Position numbers and translations under genes: made by a program. From Cohnella rhizosphaerae (GTDB lineage Bacteria > Bacillota > Bacilli > Paenibacillales > Paenibacillaceae), in the NCBI RefSeq assembly GCF_029525575.1, contig NZ_JAPDIA010000001.1, positions 620,001-684,000 on the forward strand: a DNA stretch of 64,000 bases. Direction: 5' to 3'. Shown here piece by piece: positions 1 through 8,832 of this stretch (positions within the stretch are counted from its first letter, which is position 1; each line of letters starts with the position of its first letter). Under the pieces are notes generated by a model, which had not been told where the DNA came from, ran no database searches, and saw only the letters and a list, made by a program, of their open reading frames with translations.

Positions 1-606
1 GCAGGCGCGGTTAGAGCAGGCGCGGTTGGAGCAGGCACAGCGACGGCAGGCGCAGTTGGGACATCTGCGGCCGCAACCGTTGGTGCCGCGGATGCCGTCG
101 CCTCCAGCGCGGACGAGGCGGAACGCGAAGCGGCGGCTGCCGGTACGGGACGCGCCGGCGATTTCGATGCTGCCGGTACCGAAGCGACGTCCGGCAACGC
201 GACGCTTGTCAGGCGCGTGCTGGTGCTTCAGCAAGTGCCGCTGTTTCAGCACCTGAGCACGGAAGGCTTCCTTGATCTCGCGCAGCTCGTGCAGGAGGAA
301 GAATACGGACCCGGCAAGACGATCTGCAAAACGGGCGAGTACGGGGATACGCTGTACGCCGTCGTCGAAGGCGCCGTCGGCGTCCGCAGGGATGGCCGCG
401 AGATCGCGAACCTGGGAAAAGGCGAGTATTTCGGGGAGATGGCGATTATCGACAGCGGCCCTCGCTCCGCGGATTGCGTCGCCATCACCCGCGCTTCCCT
501 GCTAGCGCTGCGGAAGGAGCAGCTGCAGGCCTTCTGTTTCCGCGACGCGCAGGTGCTTCGCGGCATGATGCGGGTGCTCTCTGAACGCCTGCAAGGCATC
601 GCATAA
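1..606 (+). CDS. cyclic-nucleotide-binding-domain protein, C-terminal part (5' end outside window)
   Basis: The frame is open from the first base to the TAA at 604-606, so the start lies upstream of the window. The first ~65 residues are an Ala/Gly-rich low-complexity linker. From about base 217 the sequence reads as a cNMP-binding (CAP_ED) beta-barrel: LFQHLSTEGFLDLAQLV, then YGPGKTICKTGEYGDTLYAV, then a phosphate-binding-cassette-like GEYFGEMAIID followed by GPRSADCVA. The cassette has the usual GE..GE pattern, but Pro-Arg-Ser replaces the common R-(S/T)A. No DNA-binding domain follows, because the protein ends directly after the barrel's C-terminal helix. It is therefore not a Crp-type regulator. 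Such domains at the end of long linkers occur on transporters and kinases, but what the missing N-terminus is cannot be told from this window. Confidence 0.75.
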   Translation, partial: AGAVRAGAVGAGTATAGAVGTSAAATVGAADAVASSADEAEREAAAAGTGRAGDFDAAGTEATSGNATLVRRVLVLQQVPLFQHLSTEGFLDLAQLVQEEEYGPGKTICKTGEYGDTLYAVVEGAVGVRRDGREIANLGKGEYFGEMAIIDSGPRSADCVAITRASLLALRKEQLQAFCFRDAQVLRGMMRVLSERLQGIA

Positions 607-613
607 ACAAAAG

Positions 614-660
614 AAACGGGATGAAGCGGCGTTATGCGCCTGCCTCATCCCGTTTTCGTT
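614..660 (+). terminator. intrinsic terminator after the cNMP-domain gene
   Basis: A perfect 11-bp stem (614-624 with 645-655, AAACGGGATGA/TCATCCCGTTT) begins seven bases after the stop codon. It is followed by a T-rich stretch. Confidence 0.8.
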
Positions 661-690
661 TACGTTTTTGAAGGTACTTGTTTCTACTTA

Positions 691-1275
691 GTAACTCTTT
701 CTCCAACCTATCCCGCTCGCTACCGAAGCTGGTCCCACTCAGGAACTCTTTCGCCAACCTCTCCCGCTCGCTACCGAAGCTGATCCCACTCAGGCACTCT
801 TTCGCCAACCTCTCCCACTCGCTACCGAAGCTGGTCCCACTCAGGAACTCTTTCGCCAACCTCTCCCGCTCGCTACCGAAGCTGGTCCCACCCAGGAACT
901 CTTTCGCCAACCTATCCCGCTCGCTACCGAAGCTGATCCCACCCAGGAACTCTTTCGCCAACCTATCCCGCTCGCTACCGAAGCTGATACCACTCAGGAA
1001 CTCTTTCGCCAACCAACCCCGCTCGCTACCGAAGCTGGTCCCACCCAGGAACTCTTTCGCCAACCTATCCCGCTCGCTACCGAAGCTGATACCACTCAGG
1101 AACTCTTTCGCCAACCAACCCCGCTCGCTACCGAAGCTGGTCCCACTCAGGAACTCTTTCGCCAACCTATCCCGCTCGCTACCGAAGCTGATCCCACCCA
1201 GGAACTCTTTCGCCAACCTCTCCCGCTCGCTACCGAAGCTGTCCCACTCAGTAACTCTTTCGCCAACCAATCCCG
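691..1275. repeat. 51-bp tandem repeat array, about 12 copies
   Basis: Copies start at 691, 742, 793, 844, 895, 946, 997, 1048, 1099, 1150, 1201 and 1251. The unit opens with GGAACTCTTTCGCCAACC and ends CGAAGCTGGTCCCACTCA. All spacings are 51 bp except the last, which is 50. Copies differ at only a few positions (CTCTCC/CTATCC, CTGGTC/CTGATC). The array fills the space between two convergent genes. Because 51 is a multiple of three, long frames stay open on both strands with a 17-residue period. I do not call either frame a gene. Confidence 0.9.
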
Positions 1276-1363
1276 CCCTGCATGGAAGTTGTTTCTACCT
1301 GGAAACGCTTGTCGCACCTACGCTTGCCGGAACAAAGCTCCCCTGTCCGAAGCTGCCCGCGCG

Positions 1364-2733
1364 CTATTCGGCCACGGGGTCGCCTGCGCTCGGCGCCCGC
1401 TTCCCGAGCCATGCGCCTTGCTCGACCAGACGCGCTTGAAGCCAACTGACGTCGACTCCGCGGGAGGACGCGCCCGTTCGGCCCGCGATCGCGGCGGCCG
1501 TGCCTGCGGCCTGGCCCATCGCGAAGCAGTTTGGCATGACGCGAAGCGAGCCTTGGACGACGCGGTCGGCCGAAGCCGCGCGGCCGGGCACCCAGACGTT
1601 GTCCAGCCCTTGCGGGAGCAAGCAGCGATACGGCACGCCGTGGGACCGGCCCGGCGGCAGGTGCCGGATATCGATGCGGTCCTTGCTCGTCGCCATATGC
1701 ACGTCGATGAAGTAGGCGTTTCGCGCGATATCGTCCGAGAAGCTCCGCATTTCCAGGAAGTCCTCGGCCACCAGCATATAATCTCCGACGATGCGCCGCG
1801 TCTCGCGAATGCCCACCTGCTCCGCCGTAGCGACGAGATGCGCGTCCTCGAACCCCGGCACGTATTTCCTTAGAAAACGCAGCTGCGTCTGCACGATCTT
1901 CCTCCCCCTCGATCGCGCCTCGCGTGAGGTCCTCGGCTTTGGTGCCGTCGATACCGAACACATGCCCGAAGTTGACGCCCACGAGCTCGTTCGACGCCCA
2001 AGCGAAGCCCGACACCTCCTTGCGGCCTTCCGGCAGATCGCCGTTCTGTTGCGCGAGCGTCACCAGCTTGCCGACTTGACCGCTATCTCCGCTCTCCTCG
2101 AGGTAAACGTCGAATCGGCGCTTGTCTACGCCGCTGAGCAGATAACACATCGTACCCGGCTGCAGCTCCCCCCTGCTCGCCCCCCTTCTGGAACGGCGCG
2201 CCGGCTCTCGCCGCAATGTCCGCATCCCCGGTGGCGTCGATCACGTAACGGCAAGCGATGGCGGACAGGCCCGTCTTGTTGGCCACCGCCACGCCTCGGA
2301 CGGACTGACCGACCTCCCCTAGCAGCGCGTCGACGACGAAGGAATGGAACAGCACGTCGGCCCCGCTCCCCAGCACGGCTTCGTCGTACACGACTTTAAG
2401 CGTTTCCGCGTCGATAGGCACCCAATCGAGCCGGTCCCGATGCATCGCCAGGTAAGACTCGGAGCATCTTCGCTTCATCTCTTCCATCAAAGCCAGCCCG
2501 ATCCCGCGCACGACCGGCTTTTCCTTGTCGGTAAAAGGGCAAAACGCGGGCACGAGCGACACGGTCGCCATGCCGCCCAGATAGCCGCGCTGCTCGAGCA
2601 AAAGCGTCCGAGCGCCGTTGCTCGCCGCCGCGATCGCCGCCGCGACGCCTGCCGGACCACCCCCTACCACCAGTACGTCCGTCTCATGCGCAATGTCGAG
2701 CGTTCCGTTTTTCCACGGCATCGTCTTTGCCAT
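1364..2733 (-). CDS. FAD-dependent oxidoreductase (FAD_oxidored type), two frame breaks
   Basis: The protein starts MAKTMPWKNG with an AGGAGAG site upstream. It has a classical dinucleotide-binding fold near residues 20-45 (VLVVGGGPAGVAAAIAAA, then an acidic residue closing strand 2 at LLLEQRG), followed by GYLGG. It continues to YVIDATGDADIAARAGAPF, the second FAD contact typical of the FAD_oxidored family, and ends near NCFAMGQAAGTAAAIA. The frame must change twice, each time because of one extra base: in G6 at 2168-2173 and in G5 at 1904-1908 (minus-strand bases). Removing both gives one frame of 455 residues, normal for the family. Members oxidise small, often sugar-derived, hydroxyl compounds; the substrate is unknown. 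The gene is divergent from a LacI-family regulator that probably controls it. A second, intact family member lies at 60337-61881. Confidence 0.8.
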
Positions 2734-2804
2734 TTCGTCTCTCTCCTATCTCGCTTCGAATGTTTGCCTTTATTTTATGTTATTTGTATGCTTACTTTTA
2801 GCTT

Positions 2805-2821
2805 ACGTTTATAATAAATGT
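2805..2821. promoter_or_regulatory. candidate operator in the FAD oxidoreductase / LacI divergent promoter region
   Basis: The 114-bp spacer between the two divergent genes contains ACGTTTATAATAAATGT. It is a near-palindrome with 8-bp arms and one mismatch, overlapping an AT-rich TATAAT-like box. LacI-family repressors bind such short palindromes. The assignment is inferred from position only. Confidence 0.4.
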
Positions 2822-2847
2822 AAACTCACTTCAAGGAGCAGACGCCG

Positions 2848-3921
2848 TTGGCCAAGCGCAACAAAGTAACGATGGAACAGCTCGCCGCGCAGCTCGGCCT
2901 GAGCCGGCTGACCGTCTCCAAAGCATTGAAGGGGCAAGCCGGGATGTCCGAGGAGACCCGCAGAACGGTGCTGGAGTTGGCCGAGAAAAGCGGCTACCGG
3001 ACGAAGGCGCAGACGGAAGCGGACGCAGTGGAAAACACCGGTCCATCTTCGCCCGCCCGCCGCTTCGCGTTCGTCATGGCCGGCGAGCAAGCCGAGTTGT
3101 CGGAGATTCATATGAAGCTGCTAAGAGGGCTCCACGACAGATACCAGCCTTTGCGTCATCAGGTCGTGCCGCTATTCATGCCTGAATCCTTCGAGGGCAA
3201 AGATAGCTGGACCGACTGGCAAGAGGATAGCGGACTCGCGCACTACGACGGTCTGTTTATTCCGCCCATGCTGAAGCCCGTACAGGAGCGAATGCTCCTT
3301 GCGCTCGGGCTGCCGCGGATCTTGCTTAACTATCCCCGCCCGGGGACGAAGGCGGACAGCGTCATCTGGGACAGCTACGACCTGGTGCGCCAAGCCGTGC
3401 ATCGCTTGCTGTCGGAAGGGCGCAGGAACATTCTGTTCGTCGGCAACATGCGGCTCGAAGGGCTTCGCTTGCGCTGGGCCGCCTTCCGCGACGAAATGGA
3501 GGAAGCGGGATTGCCCGCGCGCGAAGAAAATCATGTGACGACGCCGATCCACGATAGGGATCGCTGGCAAGCAGTGGTGTCTGAGCGAATCCGGTCGATC
3601 AAGCCGGACGCCATCGTCAGCGCCATCGAGCACGAGCTGCCCTGGATCGTCTATTTGTGCGGCCGCGAAGGCATCCGACTGCCCGAGGATTGCGTCGTCG
3701 CCGGCCTTGATCACGCCGAAGACGGTCCCGGACGGGACGGCGTCGCCCTCTACTATTTGCCGGTTCTCGAGACGGGCAGGCGCGCGGCCGAATTGATGCT
3801 CTGGCGCATCGCCCATCCCGCCGTGCCTTACGAGCATATACGAATTCAAGGCAGGTCCTTGCCGGATAAACCAGGAAAAAAGGGAAAGCCGGAAAAGCCC
3901 GCTAAGTCGCTCGCGGACTAG
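2848..3921 (+). CDS. LacI-family transcriptional regulator
   Basis: The start is TTG at 2848, chosen because AAGGAG lies nine bases upstream and no ATG fits better. Residues ~8-28 form the LacI-type helix-turn-helix (VTMEQLAAQLGLSRLTVSKA). After a hinge of about 40 residues the remaining ~290 residues match a periplasmic-binding-protein-like effector domain: FAFVMAGEQAELSEIHMKLL near the start, GRRNILFVGN mid-domain and PDAIVSAIEHELPWIVYLCG later. Total length is 357 residues, within the family range. It probably represses the divergent FAD oxidoreductase gene and its own promoter. The C-terminus is a basic tail rich in Lys-Pro-Gly. The inducer cannot be predicted. Confidence 0.88.
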   Translation: MAKRNKVTMEQLAAQLGLSRLTVSKALKGQAGMSEETRRTVLELAEKSGYRTKAQTEADAVENTGPSSPARRFAFVMAGEQAELSEIHMKLLRGLHDRYQPLRHQVVPLFMPESFEGKDSWTDWQEDSGLAHYDGLFIPPMLKPVQERMLLALGLPRILLNYPRPGTKADSVIWDSYDLVRQAVHRLLSEGRRNILFVGNMRLEGLRLRWAAFRDEMEEAGLPAREENHVTTPIHDRDRWQAVVSERIRSIKPDAIVSAIEHELPWIVYLCGREGIRLPEDCVVAGLDHAEDGPGRDGVALYYLPVLETGRRAAELMLWRIAHPAVPYEHIRIQGRSLPDKPGKKGKPEKPAKSLAD

Positions 3922-3998
3922 CCGGGAACGAAGCCGTCGTATTCGGCGCGGACGATGGAACGGGCCTGTCTGATGCTGAGCGGACCCAAACGCAAAAA

Positions 3999-4034
3999 GC
4001 CGCATCTCCGTCATACGAATGACGGAAATGCGGC
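3999..4034. terminator. bidirectional terminator between convergent genes
   Basis: A 16-bp stem (3999-4014 with 4019-4034; one mismatch) closes a four-base loop. There are A's before it and CTTTCT after it. It lies between the ends of the LacI gene (+) and the Gfo/Idh gene (-), so it can serve both. Confidence 0.8.
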
Positions 4035-4060
4035 CTTTCTCGTTTGTCGCGCCTAACCGA

Positions 4061-5146
4061 TTAGTACGGCAGCTTGACCTCGACCTCGCGGCGCTGATCC
4101 GCGGAACGCAGCACGCCGTCGATGATCGCCTGCTGGATCAGGATCTGCTCGGCCGGGATCGGAGCCGGACGGCCGTCGCGCACGGCTTCGGCGAAGTCGC
4201 GGACCTTTTCGAAGAACAGGTCGAGCGAATGACCGATCAGCGGCACGGCCGTCGAGGTGTGGCCGCCGAAGTCGTCGTGATAAAGCGTCATGCTGCCGAT
4301 CGCGCCGTCCCACACGCCCGACCACGGACCGGAGCCGGCCGGCGTCACCTTGAGGCCGGCATCGGTGCCGAGGAACATCGTCGCGCCAAGCGTATCCATG
4401 TGCATCGCCCAGGATATCTTGAACTGGAGTACGAGGTCGTTGTCGAAGCGGACCATCGCGACGCCGAAATCTTCGACCTCGAACTTCGAGGCTTCCTGAT
4501 GGTAGAGCGGGTTCGTGCCGAAGTGGTTCGACGTGAACGCGGATACCGATACCGGACGCGGATAGCCAAGCGTGTTCAGCGCCATATCGAGCGAATAGCA
4601 GCCGATGTCAGCCATCGCGCCGGCGCCGGCGAGCGCTTTGCTGATGAACGTGCCGCCAGGCATGCCGCGGCGGCGTCCGCCGCCCGTTTCCGCATAGTAG
4701 ACGTTGCCGAGGCGACCGGACTGGATGATGTCCTGCAGCAGCTTCATGTTCGGATCGTAGCGCGGCTGAAACCCGATCGACAGCATGCCGTCGTGGGTCT
4801 TCACCGTCTGCACCATGTCCAGCGCTTCTTCAAGCGTGACCGACATCGGTTTTTCCAGCAGCACCTTCTTGCCTGCGCGCACCGCGTCGACGCTCGTACG
4901 GTGATGCGATGCGTTCGGGGTGCAGATGCTGACCGCGTCGAGGTCTTGCGCGAGCAGCTCGGTATGGCTGTCGTAAGCGCCCGCGCCGACGAGCCCTTCC
5001 TTTTCGGCGAACTCGCGCGCTCTGCCGGGGATCACGTCCGCGACCGCGACGATGTCGACGAAGGGAAGCTTGCGATAGGACATCACATGATAGCGGGCGA
5101 TGCCGCCCGTTCCGATAATGCCGACTTTAATTCTTCTTTCGCTCAT
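4061..5146 (-). CDS. Gfo/Idh/MocA-family oxidoreductase
   Basis: The 361-residue protein has an N-terminal Rossmann fold (KVGIIGTGGIARYHVMSYRK; GxGxxA-type motif) and the family's EKPMS motif (VLLEKPMSVTLEEALDMVQT) around residue 100, where the Lys is the usual catalytic/NAD contact. It also has the C-terminal substrate half with GGTFISKALAGAGAMADIGC and a later His-rich stretch. These enzymes oxidise or reduce sugars and inositols with NAD(P). The gene is the last of a three-gene minus-strand operon; its start (ATG 5146, GGAGGAG upstream) overlaps the AraC gene by 20 bp. The first gene of the operon encodes a second, different member of the family, so a two-step sugar interconversion is plausible. 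Confidence 0.9.
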   Translation of the reverse strand: MSERRIKVGIIGTGGIARYHVMSYRKLPFVDIVAVADVIPGRAREFAEKEGLVGAGAYDSHTELLAQDLDAVSICTPNASHHRTSVDAVRAGKKVLLEKPMSVTLEEALDMVQTVKTHDGMLSIGFQPRYDPNMKLLQDIIQSGRLGNVYYAETGGGRRRGMPGGTFISKALAGAGAMADIGCYSLDMALNTLGYPRPVSVSAFTSNHFGTNPLYHQEASKFEVEDFGVAMVRFDNDLVLQFKISWAMHMDTLGATMFLGTDAGLKVTPAGSGPWSGVWDGAIGSMTLYHDDFGGHTSTAVPLIGHSLDLFFEKVRDFAEAVRDGRPAPIPAEQILIQQAIIDGVLRSADQRREVEVKLPY

Positions 5147-6170
5147 GATGATCCGTCTCCTCTTCCGGCGCGCCTGGCGGTCTGATGCCGTGCAAGCGGC
5201 GATAAGCCGATGGCGTCATGCCGAATTTATGTTTGAATACCGGGTATAAATAATTCGGATTGCCGTAGCCGTGACCGGCCGCGATCGTCTCGACCGGACT
5301 GGACGAGCTGAGCAGCTCCTCCGCGATCCGCTGCAGGCGGACATGCTCCACCCAGTCGCGGAATGCGGTCCCGCCCTCGCTTCGGAAAATCCGCTGGAGC
5401 TGGCGCGGACTGACCTGCACCCGCTCGGCGACCTCGTCGAGCGAGATCGGCCGGGCGGCGTTGTCCTCGATGTACTGCACAGCGAGCCTGAACCGGTGGT
5501 CGTTCATGTCGCGCGCGGGAATGCTGCCGGCGGCCTCCGGCGCTGCGTGCGCGCGGGCCGCTCGCAGCAAAATCTGCACGATGTGCTGCTTGAGCGTCGT
5601 ATAGAAACCGACCGGCTGGTCCTCCCACGCCCGGTAGGCGTCCAAAAACGCGTTCATCCCGTGATAGCGGTCGAGCGCAGGCACGGCGGGCATCGTCTGC
5701 AAAATCGCCAGACATTCGTCCGCCTCTCTCCGCTCAAGGGGGTCTCCCCACGCCGCATCCGCGCCGGCATCGTCCAGCCTCGTTATTTCGCAGTGGAGGC
5801 ACAGTTCGTACATCGGCTCTTCCGGACCCGAACGCTGCTCATGCACGACGTCGGGCCCGGTGAGATAGAACAAGCCTTCCTGGAGCGGATAAGTCGCGTC
5901 TCCGACGATCAACGCGCCCTTGCCCTTCGGAATAAAATGAAACTCGTACTCCGAATGCTTGTGCGCCGCGATGATTTGCCCCGGCGCGAAGCTGGTCAGA
6001 TGGCAGCGCAGCACCCGAATGCCGAGGCCGCCCCACCGGAACCGAAGGTCCAGCCGGTCCAGCGCGTCCCAGCGGCGCTTCATGCGGGCAAAGGCGAACG
6101 GCGGCTCGCCTGTCCGGCGCTCGGCCTGCTGCGCTTCGTTCCGGTTCGAGGTTTGGCCATTCATCGGCAA
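5127..6170 (-). CDS. AraC-family transcriptional regulator with cupin sensor
   Basis: The N-terminal ~160 residues form a cupin-like AraC sensor domain (IIAAHKHSEYEFHFIPKGKG, with the His-x-His and Glu of a cupin). The C-terminal ~100 residues form the double helix-turn-helix: ISLDEVAERVQVSPRQLQRI, then VETIAAGHGYGNPNYLYPVF and MTPSAYR. The longest frame begins with TTG at 6170, one base from the stop of the upstream Gfo/Idh gene. An in-frame ATG at 6164 is equally possible. Neither has a strong ribosome binding site, which suggests translational coupling. It sits between two Gfo/Idh genes and most likely activates this operon in response to their substrate or product. Confidence 0.9.
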   Translation of the reverse strand: MPMNGQTSNRNEAQQAERRTGEPPFAFARMKRRWDALDRLDLRFRWGGLGIRVLRCHLTSFAPGQIIAAHKHSEYEFHFIPKGKGALIVGDATYPLQEGLFYLTGPDVVHEQRSGPEEPMYELCLHCEITRLDDAGADAAWGDPLERREADECLAILQTMPAVPALDRYHGMNAFLDAYRAWEDQPVGFYTTLKQHIVQILLRAARAHAAPEAAGSIPARDMNDHRFRLAVQYIEDNAARPISLDEVAERVQVSPRQLQRIFRSEGGTAFRDWVEHVRLQRIAEELLSSSSPVETIAAGHGYGNPNYLYPVFKHKFGMTPSAYRRLHGIRPPGAPEEETDHHERKKN

Positions 6171-7164
6171 TTAGCCCTGCAGATCGGACAAGCGCACGGA
6201 TTTGCCTTCGGCGGCGGAGCGGTTCGCCGCTTCCATGATCGTCGTGAGGTCGAGCGCGAACGCGATGTTTTCGGTCGCTTCGGTGCCAGCTTCGATGTGG
6301 CCGACCCACTGCTCGAACGCGAACGGCAGACGGTCGCCTACCGGCACTTCCGTCCAAGCCTGTTCCGTATCCCGGTTGCTGCGAACCAGAATTTTCTCCT
6401 CGGGGGAATCCGTACAGCAGCGTGCCGTCGGTACCGTGGAGCTCGATGGAAAACGGCGAGTGGCTGTTCACGAAGCCGGCTTCCGCGATGCCGACCGCGC
6501 CGTTCGGATAAGCGAACACGGCAACGGCGTTATCCTCCACCTCGCGGCCGCTGACGAAGCCGAAGGTAGCGCTTACGGACTCGGGCAGGCCGAGGAATTT
6601 GCGTACCAGATATACCGGGTGGCAGCCCAGGTCGATAAGCGCGCCTCCGCCGCATTGTTCCTTCGAGTAGAAATGCGCGGGCAGCCAGTTCGCGGTCGAG
6701 CCGTTGTGCGACAGCCTTACGCGGGCCAGCGTCAGTTGGCCCAGCTTGCCGGAGGCGATCACTTCCAGAATCGATTGCGTATAATCGTCATAGAGACGGG
6801 GCAGGGATACCGCCAATTTAACGCCGGCATCGCGGACGGCGGCTGCGATCTCGCTTGCTTCGGACACGGTCGGGGCCACGACTTTTTCGGTGAAAATATG
6901 CTTGCCGGCGCGCGCGGCCTTCACCATGACGTCCCTGTGCATATTCGTAGGCGCGTCGACGACGACGGCGTCGATATCGTCACGCGCGAGCAGTTCATCC
7001 AGATTCGCGATAAATGGAACGCCGTACTTGGCGGCCTTCTCCGCGCCCCGATCGGGCAGTTCGTCCCAAATCGCGGCAATTTCCGTATTCGGATGGCTCA
7101 GCACCTGCTTCGTGTAATCCTCTGCGTGTACGTGCCAGTAGCTTAACATGCCGATTCGAATCAT
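6171..7164 (-). CDS. Gfo/Idh/MocA-family oxidoreductase, one frame break
   Basis: The N-terminal fold is IRIGMLSYWHVHAEDYTKQV (an atypical, Gly-poor nucleotide loop). The catalytic-loop motif is GKHIFTEKVVAPTVSEASEI, and the C-terminal domain includes GGGALIDLGCHPVYLVRKF. After LLYGFP the frame is lost at a run of five C's on the coding strand (plus-strand G's 6402-6406). With four C's it continues as EEKILVRSNRDTEQ to RLSDLQG and stops at 6171-6173, giving 330 residues, typical for the family. The first nucleotide-binding loop reads MLSYWHVHA rather than GxGxxG, and Val replaces Pro after EK. This gene leads the operon. Confidence 0.82.
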
Positions 7165-7360
7165 TTTGACTGCTCTCTCCCTTCAAATATACGACACTAC
7201 CACAAGATAGCATGGACCAACATCCGATTTAAATGCAATTTCGTGTCATGAAGACTATAATTATGCGACATCTCCCCCTCTTCATTTTAACTGAAGTCGC
7301 GAATATGTTACACTTCGCGTTAGACGCTTTTATATGGGAAAAAGGAAAGAGGGAACCGGT

Positions 7361-8569
7361 ATGAACGCGCAGCTGGCGCACGATAAATCGCGAATTCGCG
7401 ATGCCATAGACGCTTACGCCCCGAAGCTTCGCGAGCTTGCCGCCTGCATCGCGGCGAATCCGGAGCTCGGGCACGAGGAAAAGCTGGCTTCCGCCCGCTT
7501 GGCGGAAGCGCTGGAGGCGCTCGGCTTCAACGTGGAGCGGGGGACGCTAGGGCTCGAGACGGCGTTCATCGCGGAGTACCGGTCCGCCAAGCCGGGTCCG
7601 ACGGTTGCCTTGCTCGCCGAGTATGACGCGCTCCCGGAGATCGGCCACGCCTGCGGGCATCACTTGATCTGCACGATGGCGCTCGGCGCGGCTGCGGGAC
7701 TGCTGCCGCTGCTGGCGGAGACAGGCGGCACCCTCCGCGTATACGGTACGCCCGCCGAAGAGACCAAGGGCGCCAAGGTGGACATGGCGGCCGCCGGTCT
7801 GTTCGACGACGTGGACGCGGCGCTTATGGCGCACCCGTACCACAGCTTCGAACGCTCCGGCTCCTCGCTCGCCATGGACGCGCTGCAATACGAATTTTTC
7901 GGCAAAGCCGCGCATGCGGCTGCCAACCCCGAAGACGGGATCAACGCGCTGGACGCGGTCATCCAGCTGTTTAACGGCGTCGGCGCCTTGCGGCAGCAGA
8001 CGCGCAGCGACGCCCGCATTCACGGCATCGTGTCGCACGGCGGCACGGCGCCCAACGTCATCCCCGATTACGCCGCCGCCAAGTTCTACGTCCGTGCCAA
8101 GAGCCGTGCCTACACGGACGAGCTCGTTCGCAAGGTGAACGCCTGCGCCGAGGCCGCCGCGATCGCCACCGGCAGCAGACTGGCCGTCAGCAACTATGAA
8201 TATTCGTACGACGAGCTGCGCACGAACGAAGCGCTCTCCGACGCGTTCACCGCCAACCTGATCGAAGGCGGCGTCCGGGCGGAGGAGATCGCCGGCGGCC
8301 ACGACAACGGCTCTCTCGATCTGGGCAACGTCTCCCTGCGATGCCCCGCGGTGCACGGCTACGTCAAGGTCGCCGACGCTCCTTACGCGCTGCATTCGCT
8401 TGAATTCAGGGACGCTGCGCAGCTCCCCCGGGCTTACGACGGCATGGTGTTCGGCGCCAAGACGCTGGCGCTTACCGCCTACGACGTGCTGACCGACGGC
8501 GAGCTGCTCTCGCGCATTCGCGCCGAGTTCGCGTCCGCGAGCGGGAGCCGGAGCGCCGACCGCCCTTAA
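7361..8569 (+). CDS. M20-family metallopeptidase / amidohydrolase
   Basis: The start is ATG 7361, with AGAGGG about eight bases upstream; an in-frame ATG at 7334 lacks a good site. The protein has 402 residues. Metal-binding motifs of the M20D (amidohydrolase) branch are visible: EYDALPEIGHACGHHLICTM near residue 95-115, then YGTPAEETKGAKVDM with the catalytic Glu pair, and MAHPYHS. The dimerisation domain carries FFGKAAHAAANPEDGINALD. A late GHDNGSLDLGNVS supplies the final ligand region. These enzymes cleave N-acyl or peptide bonds of small molecules such as aminobenzoyl-glutamate or N-acyl amino acids. It is transcribed away from the Gfo/AraC operon and may share the 7165-7360 promoter region. 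No frame breaks. Confidence 0.9.
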   Translation: MNAQLAHDKSRIRDAIDAYAPKLRELAACIAANPELGHEEKLASARLAEALEALGFNVERGTLGLETAFIAEYRSAKPGPTVALLAEYDALPEIGHACGHHLICTMALGAAAGLLPLLAETGGTLRVYGTPAEETKGAKVDMAAAGLFDDVDAALMAHPYHSFERSGSSLAMDALQYEFFGKAAHAAANPEDGINALDAVIQLFNGVGALRQQTRSDARIHGIVSHGGTAPNVIPDYAAAKFYVRAKSRAYTDELVRKVNACAEAAAIATGSRLAVSNYEYSYDELRTNEALSDAFTANLIEGGVRAEEIAGGHDNGSLDLGNVSLRCPAVHGYVKVADAPYALHSLEFRDAAQLPRAYDGMVFGAKTLALTAYDVLTDGELLSRIRAEFASASGSRSADRP

Positions 8570-8671
8570 GCCACGCTTCTGTTGCACAATGAAGCGTCCG
8601 AAGTTCCTCTCGCCAATCCCGGCGCGGGATGCCTCGGGCGCTGTTTTGCTTTTCGACGGCGTAGTATCACA

Positions 8672-8831
8672 CCTCTCCAGCCAACTAACAATGTGCCGCA
8701 TCCTTATTCGCGCTCAGCCTCGCCCGCCCCGTCGAATAACGATGTGCAACATCACTATTGCCCCTGGATCACGCCTCTCCAGCCAACTAACAATGTGCCG
8801 CATCCTTCTTTGCGCTCAACCTCGCACGCCC
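8672..8831. repeat. degenerate ~51-bp repeat, about three visible units
   Basis: CCTCTCCAGCCAACTAACAA begins at 8672 and again at 8774, exactly 102 bp (2 x 51) apart. The 51 bp between them is a diverged copy, with TCGAATAACGATGTGCAACA matching CCAACTAACAATGTGCCGCA. The block fills the gap between two convergent genes. The sequence is unrelated to the array at 691-1275, but the period is the same. Confidence 0.7.
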
Positions 8832-8832
8832 T

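Noticed and set aside
632..1270. A 212-residue minus-strand frame and a 253-residue plus-strand frame across the 51-bp array
   Set aside because: Both stay open only because the period is a multiple of three and the unit lacks stops. There is no ribosome binding site, and neither shows a known domain.
1364..2733. Treating the frame-broken genes as pseudogenes
   Set aside because: Insertions in homopolymers dominate, and both gene ends and operon couplings are intact. Sequencing error explains this better, though a true pseudogene cannot be excluded at any single site.
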